Source of the DNA: Cryobacterium sp. BB307
GTDB lineage: Bacteria > Actinomycetota > Actinomycetes > Actinomycetales > Microbacteriaceae
Reading direction: 5' to 3'
Length of the DNA: 64,000 bases
Assembly: GCF_012274275.1 (NCBI RefSeq)
Contig: NZ_JAANZA010000002.1
Coordinates: 62,001-126,000, forward strand
A program made the position numbers and the translations under genes. The notes beneath the pieces were generated by a model that ran no database searches, had not been told where the DNA came from, and saw only the letters and a program-made list of their open reading frames with translations. This document shows positions 8,828-15,037 of this stretch, in pieces; within the stretch, counting starts at the first letter, position 1; each line of letters opens with the position of its first letter.

Positions 8828-8997
8828 GTGTGCGCTCCTGAGTGCTGCGAGGTTCCTCGCGAACAATCCTAGGCGGCGCGCCGTGGGAGGTTATCGGCAC
8901 GGTGCATCAGAGTGTCCTCGGGTCGGGTTAGGCTCGGTAGCAGGATCACGGTAAAGAATGCGACCCCCGAAGGTGGGGGACCGGGAGGAGGCCGCGA

Positions 8998-10272
8998 ATG
9001 GCACGGATAGGCGAAAGCGCCGACCTGCTGAAGTGTTCTTTCTGCGGCAAGAGCCAAAAGCAGGTGCAGCAGCTCATCGCGGGCCCAGGGGTCTACATCT
9101 GCGACGAGTGCGTCGAGTTGTGCAACGAGATCATCGAGGAGCGCCTCGCGGAGTCGGGGGAGCAGGCGACAGCCGACTTCGACCTGCCGAAGCCCAAGGA
9201 GATCTTCACGTTCCTCGAGGAGTACGTCATCGGCCAGGAGCCGGCCAAGCGGGCGCTCTCGGTCGCGGTGTACAACCACTACAAGCGAGTTCGCGCCGGC
9301 CGCACCATCCACTCGGCCGATTCCCACGATGACGTGGAGATCGCCAAGAGCAACATCCTCCTCATCGGGCCGACCGGATGCGGCAAGACCTATCTCGCTC
9401 AGACGCTCGCCAAGCGCCTCAACGTGCCGTTCGCCGTTGCCGACGCCACCGCGCTCACCGAGGCCGGTTACGTCGGTGAAGACGTCGAAAACATCCTGCT
9501 CAAGCTGATCCAGGCCGCGGACTATGACGTCAAGCGGGCCGAGACCGGCATCATCTACATCGACGAGATCGACAAGATCGCCCGCAAGGCGGAGAACCCG
9601 TCGATCACCCGCGACGTGTCGGGTGAAGGCGTGCAGCAGGCGCTGCTGAAGATCCTGGAGGGCACCGTCGCATCCGTGCCGCCGCAGGGCGGACGCAAGC
9701 ACCCGCATCAGGAGTTCATCCAGATCGACACGACGAACGTGCTGTTCATCGTCGCCGGCGCGTTCGCCGGGCTGGAGGAGATCATCTCCCAGCGTGCGGG
9801 CAAGAAGGGCATCGGCTTCGGCGCCCCGCTGCACAGCAAGGGCGACGACATCAACCTGTTCAGCGAGGTGCTGCCGGAGGACCTGCACAAGTTCGGACTC
9901 ATCCCGGAGTTCATCGGTCGTCTGCCAGTCGTCTCGACGGTCACCCCGCTCGACCAGGCTGCGCTCATGGACATCCTGACGGTGCCGAAGAACGCCCTCG
10001 TGCGGCAGTACCAGCGCATGTTCGAGATCGACGGTGTGCAGCTCGAGTTCGAGACGGATGCGCTTGAGGCGATCGCCGATCTTGCGGTGCTGCGTCAGAC
10101 TGGCGCCCGCGGGCTGCGCGCGATCATGGAAGAAGTGCTCGGGCCGATCATGTTCGAGGTGCCTTCCACCGAGGATGTCGCGCGCGTCATCGTGACCAAG
10201 CAGTCGGTCATCGACAACGCTGCGCCGACCATCGTGCCGCACAAGCAGCGCCGCCAGGAGAAGTCCGCGTAG
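8998..10272 (+). CDS. clpX: ATP-dependent Clp protease ATP-binding subunit ClpX
   Basis: 424 residues; ribosome site GGGAGGAGG. The N-terminal zinc domain has Cys13/Cys16 and Cys35/Cys38. The AAA+ core has Walker A GPTGCGKT (124-131) and Walker B IIYIDEID, with sensor and arginine-finger regions intact ([11 protein letters not shown]). It is the hexameric unfoldase that feeds tagged proteins into ClpP1P2. The ClpP-binding loop IGF (KKGIGFGAP) is present. In many Actinobacteria it follows clpP2 directly; here about 2.9 kb of metal-related genes lie between. Confidence 0.97.
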   Translation: MARIGESADLLKCSFCGKSQKQVQQLIAGPGVYICDECVELCNEIIEERLAESGEQATADFDLPKPKEIFTFLEEYVIGQEPAKRALSVAVYNHYKRVRAGRTIHSADSHDDVEIAKSNILLIGPTGCGKTYLAQTLAKRLNVPFAVADATALTEAGYVGEDVENILLKLIQAADYDVKRAETGIIYIDEIDKIARKAENPSITRDVSGEGVQQALLKILEGTVASVPPQGGRKHPHQEFIQIDTTNVLFIVAGAFAGLEEIISQRAGKKGIGFGAPLHSKGDDINLFSEVLPEDLHKFGLIPEFIGRLPVVSTVTPLDQAALMDILTVPKNALVRQYQRMFEIDGVQLEFETDALEAIADLAVLRQTGARGLRAIMEEVLGPIMFEVPSTEDVARVIVTKQSVIDNAAPTIVPHKQRRQEKSA

Positions 10273-10280
10273 CTCTCCGC

Positions 10281-10328
10281 CTCACGGTGGTCGAGCTCAC
10301 GGTGGTCGAGCCTGTCGAGACCTCCACC
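10281..10328. repeat. 15-bp tandem duplication joined to a dispersed-type palindromic element
   Basis: CTCACGGTGGTCGAG occurs twice head to tail (10281-10295, 10296-10310) and runs into CCTGTCGAGACCTCCACC. The joined motif GGTCGAGCCTGTCGAGACC resembles a short intergenic repeat common in Microbacteriaceae and relatives (from memory; not searched). It lies between clpX and the convergent stress-protein gene. Confidence 0.65.
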
Positions 10329-10335
10329 GGCGACC

Positions 10336-10806
10336 TCAGAGACCAGCACCCAGCATCCGCCGCGCCTCGTCCGCGTGCGTGACGTCGACCATCACCGAGT
10401 AGGAGCTGGCCTCCATCGTCTTCACGCTCGAGAAGTCACGCTGTCCGCGAGTCGACCATTGCCCGATCGCGCCGAAGATCGCCCCCCACAGCGCTCCGAG
10501 CAGCACGCTGAACAGCAGCACCGCCCACCAGGCGATGCCGATCACAAACAGACCGAAGATAACGCCGATGAGCAGGCCGAACCAGGCTCCGCCGATCGCT
10601 CCCATCCCTGCAGCCTTAGCCACGGTCATCCGGCCGGTGATCTGCTCGACGCTGCGCAGCCCGGTTCCGACGATGCGCAGCCGACTGACGTCGAACCCGT
10701 CGTCGGAGAGCTTGTCGACAAGTGCCGCAGCCTCGCGATAGTTGGAGAACTCACGAAGCGGTGTCTGCGCGACCTCTTCTGTCGGTTGAACGGATGCGTC
10801 GGTCAT
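10336..10806 (-). CDS. General stress protein 17M-like (YflT-type) membrane protein
   Basis: 156 residues from ATG 10806, 6 nt after GAGAGGAG; an ATG one codon upstream is too close to it. The N-terminal part (about 15-55) is the YflT-like alpha/beta motif (YREAAALVDKLSDDGFDVSRLRIVG). Two glycine-rich membrane helices follow (about 65-110). The C-terminal half repeats the alpha/beta pattern and ends SVMVDVTHADEARRMLG. The family is induced by general stress in Firmicutes; the role here is inferred. Confidence 0.8.
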   Translation of the reverse strand: MTDASVQPTEEVAQTPLREFSNYREAAALVDKLSDDGFDVSRLRIVGTGLRSVEQITGRMTVAKAAGMGAIGGAWFGLLIGVIFGLFVIGIAWWAVLLFSVLLGALWGAIFGAIGQWSTRGQRDFSSVKTMEASSYSVMVDVTHADEARRMLGAGL

Positions 10807-10819
10807 CATCGTCTCCTCT

Positions 10820-10855
10820 CGGTCAGGCCCCGAGGCTATGGCTCAAACCTGACCG
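10820..10855. repeat. Inverted repeat just upstream of the YflT-like gene
   Basis: CGGTCAGG (10820-10827) and CCTGACCG (10848-10855) are exact complements separated by 20 nt. The element ends 2 nt from the AGAGGAG ribosome site on the minus strand. It could terminate dcp, act as an operator, or form a 5' hairpin. Confidence 0.5.
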
Positions 10856-10878
10856 ATTCGCGAGACTTCGATGCTGGC

Positions 10879-12900
10879 TTACTCCAGCCCGCGGCGCTTC
10901 AGCAGCGGCTCGATGACCGCGTCACGCCCACGGAACTCGCGGTATGCCTGCAGGGCGTCCTTCTTGCCTCCGACACCGAGCAGGAGCTTGCGGAAGCGGT
11001 CGCCGTTCTCCCGCTTCAGCCCACCGTTCTCCTTGAACCATTCGACGGTGTCGGCGTCGAGCACCTCACTCCAGATGTAGGAGTAGTAGCCGGCGTCGTA
11101 GCCACCCGAGAAGGTGTGCGCGAAATAGGTGCTCGAATATCGGGTCGGCACCGCTGCATTGTCGAGCCCGACCGCGGCGAGAGCCTCGGCTTCGAAGGCC
11201 GCGACATCCGTCACCTCGTCATCCGCGGTGATCGCGTGCCACGCCTGGTCGAGCAGGGCCGCCGCGAGGTACTCGCTGGTCTTGAACCCCTCGTTGAACT
11301 GCTCGGATGCATGCAGCTTGTCGACGAGCTCCTGCGGCATCGGCTCGCCGGTCTCGTGGTGCACCGCGTAGTTCGCAACCACCTCTGGCCACAGCATCCA
11401 CATCTCGTTCACCTGGCTGGGGAACTCGACGAAGTCGCGGAACACCGAGGTGCCGCTGAATTTCGGGTAGCTGACGCGCGCGAACAGGCCGTGCAGCGCG
11501 TGGCCGAACTCGTGGAAGAAAGTGTTGACCTCGTCGTAGGTGAGCAGTGTCGGCTCGCCGGCAGCGGGTTTGGGCACGTTGAGGTTGTTCACCACCACCA
11601 CGGGGTGGTCGAGCAGCTCGTTCTGGCCGATCAGGTCGTTCATCCAGGCACCGCCGCGCTTGGAATCCCGCGTGTAGAGGTCGAGCAGGTACAGCCCGAC
11701 CTCGCTCCCGTCCTCGTTCCGGACCTCGAACACGCGGGCATCCGGGTGGTAGGCCTGCAGGTCGGCGCGCTCGGTGAAGGTGATGCCGTAGAGCTTCGTG
11801 GCTGCGAAGAAGACGCCGTCCTGCAGCACTCGCTCCGCCTCGAAATACGGACGCATCGCGGCCGTGTCGACGTCGTACTTCGCCTGGCGGACCTTCTCGG
11901 TGTAGAACGCCCAATCGTGAGCCGCGATCTCGTGGCCCGCGAGCTGCTCGAGGTCGGCCTGCTCCGCGCGAGCATTTCGAGCTGCGGCCGGCGCGAGGCG
12001 ACCCAGCATGTCGGCGACCGCCTTCGGGGTCTTCGCCGTCTCATCCGCCGTCACATACTCTGCGTGAGTCTGGAAGCCCAGCAGTCGGGCGCGTTCGGCG
12101 CGCAGGCGCGTGATCTCCAGCACCAGCTCGCGATTGTCGTGTTCGCCGCCGCGGCTGCCACGCGTGCGTGAGGCGTCCATGATGCGCTCCCGCACCTCGC
12201 GGTTCGTCAGGTCGGCGAGGTACGGATGCCCCGTCGGCAGCACCAGCGTCACCAGGTACTTGCCGTCGAGTCCGCGCTCCTTGGCTGCCTCGGCCGCTGC
12301 GGAGAGCTCGCCCGGTGCGAGTCCGTCCAGCTCGGAGGCGTCATCGAACACCAGCGCGAGGTCGTTGGTGTCCGCGAGCAGATTCTTCTCGAATCGGGTG
12401 GTGAGGGTGGACAGCTTGCTGTTGTAGTCCTTCAGCCGTTCCTTCTGCGCGTCGTCGAGGCCGGCGCCGGCGAGGGTCATCTCGGTGTAGTTGCGCTCCA
12501 CGAGGTAGCGCTGCTCGTCGTCGAGCCCCAACTCGTCGAGAGAGTCGTGCAGGCGCTTGATCCGCGCGTACAGTTCGGTGTTGAGCCGGATGGCGTCGGC
12601 GTGCGCCGCCATCTTCGGTGCGAGCTCCTCCTCGAGCTCGTTGGTGAAGTCGTTGGAGTCCGCCGAGGTCTTGTTGTAGAACACGCGAGCGACGCGCGCG
12701 AGGGTCTGCCCGCTGCGCTCCAGCGGCACCATGGTGTTCTCGAATGTTGGCTCGTCGTCGGTCGCCGTGATGGCGGCGATCTCGACCAGCTGCTCCTCGA
12801 AGCCGCGCTCGAAAGCGGGTCGGTAGTGCTCGTCGGTGATCTCGGCGAACGGCGGAAGCTGGTACGGAAGCGTGCTCGGCGTAATGAACGGATTCGTCAT
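10879..12900 (-). CDS. dcp: M3-family zinc metallopeptidase (peptidyl-dipeptidase Dcp type)
   Basis: 673 residues, matching Dcp/oligopeptidase A length. The zinc motif HEFGH is at 463-467 within NTFFHEFGHALHG; the second-half signatures typical of M3 (FSGTSVFRDFVEFPSQ, and YSYIWSEVLDADTVEWF) are present. No signal peptide, so cytoplasmic. It cleaves dipeptides from the C-termini of short peptides in peptide recycling. It is divergent from a methyltransferase with only 26 nt between start codons. Confidence 0.95.
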   Translation of the reverse strand: MTNPFITPSTLPYQLPPFAEITDEHYRPAFERGFEEQLVEIAAITATDDEPTFENTMVPLERSGQTLARVARVFYNKTSADSNDFTNELEEELAPKMAAHADAIRLNTELYARIKRLHDSLDELGLDDEQRYLVERNYTEMTLAGAGLDDAQKERLKDYNSKLSTLTTRFEKNLLADTNDLALVFDDASELDGLAPGELSAAAEAAKERGLDGKYLVTLVLPTGHPYLADLTNREVRERIMDASRTRGSRGGEHDNRELVLEITRLRAERARLLGFQTHAEYVTADETAKTPKAVADMLGRLAPAAARNARAEQADLEQLAGHEIAAHDWAFYTEKVRQAKYDVDTAAMRPYFEAERVLQDGVFFAATKLYGITFTERADLQAYHPDARVFEVRNEDGSEVGLYLLDLYTRDSKRGGAWMNDLIGQNELLDHPVVVVNNLNVPKPAAGEPTLLTYDEVNTFFHEFGHALHGLFARVSYPKFSGTSVFRDFVEFPSQVNEMWMLWPEVVANYAVHHETGEPMPQELVDKLHASEQFNEGFKTSEYLAAALLDQAWHAITADDEVTDVAAFEAEALAAVGLDNAAVPTRYSSTYFAHTFSGGYDAGYYSYIWSEVLDADTVEWFKENGGLKRENGDRFRKLLLGVGGKKDALQAYREFRGRDAVIEPLLKRRGLE

Positions 12901-12926
12901 GCCCCGAGCCTATTAGCGTTGAGCCC
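12901..12926. promoter_or_regulatory. Minimal shared promoter region of dcp and the methyltransferase
   Basis: The 26-nt gap holds CTATTAG at 12910-12916. Read on the plus strand TATTAG (12911-12916) lies 10 nt before ATG 12927. Read on the minus strand TAATAG lies 10 nt before ATG 12900. If these are -10 boxes, both transcripts have almost no leader. No good -35 is seen on either side. Confidence 0.4.
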
Positions 12927-13736
12927 ATGACCGAATCTGACGAGCGATACACGCATGGCCATCACGAGAGCGTGCTCAGGGCGCACAGCTGGCGGACGGT
13001 GGAAAACTCCGCCGCCTACCTGATCCCCGAGTTGCGCGCAGGGGCGACCATCCTCGACGTCGGATCCGGTCCGGGCACCATCACCATCGACCTCGCACAG
13101 CGGGTCGCGCCCGGCGTCGTCACTGGTCTCGACTACTCGGCGGATGCTGTTGCCCGCGCGCAGGAGAACGCGCGTCAGAAGGGCGTCGAGAACGTGAAGT
13201 TCGTGGTCGGCGACGCCTACAACCTCCCGTTCGAAGACGACAGCTTCGACATCGTTCACACGCACCAGACCCTGCAGCATGTTGGGCGTCCGGTTGATGT
13301 GCTGCGCGAAATGCGTCGCGTGGTGAAGCCCGGGGGAGTCGTGGCCGCGCGCGAGGTGGACTGGGCGGGCATCATCTTCTACCCAGAGTTGGACGCGCTG
13401 TCGCGCTGGCAGTCGCTGTACGACGCCGTGCACCGCAGCAACGGTGGCGAGCCGAACGCCGGCCGCCGCCTGAAGGCGTGGGCGTACGAGGCGGGGTTCA
13501 CGGATGTCTCTGGCTACGCATCCGTGTGGGGGATGAGCTCCGATGAGGACCGCGGCTGGTGGGGCGAGACCTGGTCACAGCGCGTGCTGTCGTCGTCGTT
13601 CGCGAGCGATGTGCAAGAGCTGGGGCTGGCGACCGTCGACGACCTGGAGCAGCTGTCGAAGGCGTGGATCGACTGGCGGGACGACCGCACCGCCTGGCTC
13701 GCCATGCCGCACGGCGAGATTCTCGCGCGCCCTTAG
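12927..13736 (+). CDS. Class I SAM-dependent methyltransferase (UbiE-like)
   Basis: 269 residues. The Rossmann methyltransferase fold begins with motif I ILDVGSGPGTITIDLA (about 42-57). Motif II GLDYSADAV and the acidic DAYNLPFEDDSFDIVH (motif post-II/III) follow, and motif LREMRRVVKPGGVVAARE completes the core by residue 150. Soluble, cytoplasmic. The substrate cannot be told: similar proteins methylate quinones, small acids or antibiotics. Ends 22 nt before a 58-bp palindrome. Confidence 0.9.
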   Translation: MTESDERYTHGHHESVLRAHSWRTVENSAAYLIPELRAGATILDVGSGPGTITIDLAQRVAPGVVTGLDYSADAVARAQENARQKGVENVKFVVGDAYNLPFEDDSFDIVHTHQTLQHVGRPVDVLREMRRVVKPGGVVAAREVDWAGIIFYPELDALSRWQSLYDAVHRSNGGEPNAGRRLKAWAYEAGFTDVSGYASVWGMSSDEDRGWWGETWSQRVLSSSFASDVQELGLATVDDLEQLSKAWIDWRDDRTAWLAMPHGEILARP

Positions 13737-13758
13737 CGCCGCATCCGCACACCATCAT

Positions 13759-13816
13759 CGAGTCGGGAGTTGTTGCCCAATTGGACCGGTCCAATTCGGC
13801 AACAACTCCCGACTCG
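13759..13816. repeat. 58-bp near-perfect palindrome (inverted-repeat family A)
   Basis: Arms of 19 nt (13759-13777 and 13798-13816) are exact complements: CGAGTCGGGAGTTGTTGCC and its reverse. One C/C mismatch follows, then an 18-nt palindrome (13779-13796) centred on GGACCGGTCC, so there is essentially no loop. The outer arm recurs at 38191-38251. Confidence 0.9.
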
Positions 13817-13848
13817 TTTGGTTCCGGATGCCATAAGCCGAGAGGCGA

Positions 13849-13939
13849 TGCAAAGGGGTGATTGCAAAGAAGAGGTTGCAAAAGACTAATTGCAAAGAAG
13901 TACTTGCAAAGACGTCTTTGCAATGCTACCTTTGCACTC
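13849..13939 (+). promoter_or_regulatory. TTGCAAAG operator array and leaderless promoter of the ArsR-fold regulator
   Basis: TTGCAAAG-type words start at 13862, 13876, 13890 and 13904, exactly 14 nt apart, with a partial copy at 13849. The last forms a perfect 20-bp palindrome, TTGCAAAGACGTCTTTGCAA (13904-13923), and a further inverted half site CTTTGCA follows (13930-13936). TTGCAA at 13904 also fits a -35, with TACCTT at 13927-13932 as -10 (17-bp spacer), which puts the transcript start at or next to ATG 13940. No ribosome site is present. Confidence 0.75.
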
Positions 13940-14566
13940 ATGGAAGAAACACCGGGCCCGCAGCAGCAGAAGCGCATCCTCGACCTCGAGTCGCTGAAGG
14001 CTCTCGCCCACCCGCTGCGAGTTCGCATCTTCGATGCGCTCTCCACCTACGGGCCGGCAACAGCCAGCGGGCTTGCCGAGCGACTCGGTGAGTCAAGCGG
14101 GGCTACCAGCTACCACCTCCGCCAACTCGAGAAGCACGCGTTCGTTCGCGAACTCGAGGGCGCAGGCACAGGGCGCGAGCGCTGGTGGGAACGCATCCCC
14201 GGCGCCGTCGACCTCGGGCCGGAGGAGTTCATGCGCACCGAGGCAGGCAAGCAGGCATCGAACCTCGTCATGAACGAGTGGTCGAAGAGCCGCGAGCGCA
14301 ACCTCGCCGACTTCGTGAACCGCGGCATGGAAACCATGCCGGAGGAGTGGCTCAAGGCGAGCATGATCAACGTCACCAGCGTGTTCGCCAGCGCGGCCGA
14401 CCTGACCGAGTTCAACCAGAAGGTGCTCGCCCTGCTCGAGCAGTTCGCCCTCGCGCACCGCGCACGCAACGTCCCGGGCACCCGCCCGGTCCAAATCCAA
14501 TTCAACGGATTCCCGATCGTCGATGGCGAGGAGATTCCGTCCCCTGAAACAGGAGAAAAGCCATGA
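13940..14566 (+). CDS. ArsR-fold (HTH_20-like) transcriptional regulator
   Basis: 208 residues from ATG 13940 (MEETPGPQQQ). The upstream frame only reads through the repeat array. The winged helix lies at about 18-95: LKALAHPLRVRIFDAL, then ASGLAERLGESSGATSYHLRQLEKHAFV with the recognition helix in the middle, then the wing GRERWWERIP. The C-terminal half is helical and probably dimerises or senses a ligand. Members often repress an adjacent transporter or small gene. It probably binds its own upstream TTGCAAAG array. Overlaps the next frame by ATGA. Confidence 0.88.
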   Translation: MEETPGPQQQKRILDLESLKALAHPLRVRIFDALSTYGPATASGLAERLGESSGATSYHLRQLEKHAFVRELEGAGTGRERWWERIPGAVDLGPEEFMRTEAGKQASNLVMNEWSKSRERNLADFVNRGMETMPEEWLKASMINVTSVFASAADLTEFNQKVLALLEQFALAHRARNVPGTRPVQIQFNGFPIVDGEEIPSPETGEKP

Positions 14567-14652
14567 CTAGCTATGCCGCAAGTGCACCATTCACGGCCCC
14601 TGTAATGACAGTGGTCACGGGTACGTTCGAAGTAATCAAGGAGGTGAATTCG

Positions 14653-14889
14653 ATGACAACCGCAACCGCCAGGGAGGCCTTCACCGGCTCATCCGTGGCC
14701 CGTCGCGCGCCCCACACCGGCTTCGACCGCATGGTCGCCCGACTCGCTGTTGCGATGCTCAAGTGGTCACGAGAGCGTGCCGAGCGCAAGGCGCTGACCC
14801 ATGAAGAGCATGCCCGTCTCATGATGACGGCCACCCACACTTCTCAGCGCGAAGCTGATGCGCTTCGCCTCACCCAGCTGCGCGGCTAA
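14653..14889 (+). CDS. Small basic protein of unknown function
   Basis: 78 residues from ATG 14653, which has a near-ideal ribosome site AAGGAGGTG (14638-14646). The same frame is open back to an ATG at 14563 overlapping the regulator stop, giving 108 residues, so two starts may be used. Amphipathic helix near residues 25-45 (MVARLAVAMLKWSRERAERK) and a helical C-terminal half. No family is recognised. It is the likely co-transcribed target of the regulator. Confidence 0.7.
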   Translation: MTTATAREAFTGSSVARRAPHTGFDRMVARLAVAMLKWSRERAERKALTHEEHARLMMTATHTSQREADALRLTQLRG

Positions 14890-14936
14890 GCCGGCAGCTC
14901 CACAGCCCCAACCAGCTCCACCAGCCCCACAAAGAC

Positions 14937-15006
14937 TCAACTCCGGCGAGAAGTGGCGTGCCAGCTGCCTAGAGCTGTTCCTCCACCCACTCCTCGCCGG
15001 AGTTGA
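14937..15006. repeat. Long inverted repeat between convergent genes (family C)
   Basis: TCAACTCCGGCGAGAAGTGG (14937-14956) and its complement at 14987-15006 form 20-bp arms with one mismatch around a 30-nt loop. It lies between the small protein gene and the 3' end of valS, so it may end both transcripts. Confidence 0.85.
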
Positions 15007-15037
15007 CTTGTCCTTATGGTAGACGCCCTCCCGGCGT

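Noticed and set aside
8935..8997. CCCCC-GAAGGT-GGGGG hairpin before clpX as a riboswitch
   Set aside because: Only 5 bp with no conserved partner sequence; probably chance in GC-rich DNA.
8869..10242. Long open frame antisense to clpX
   Set aside because: Shadow of clpX; no recognisable domain and it covers the clpX promoter.
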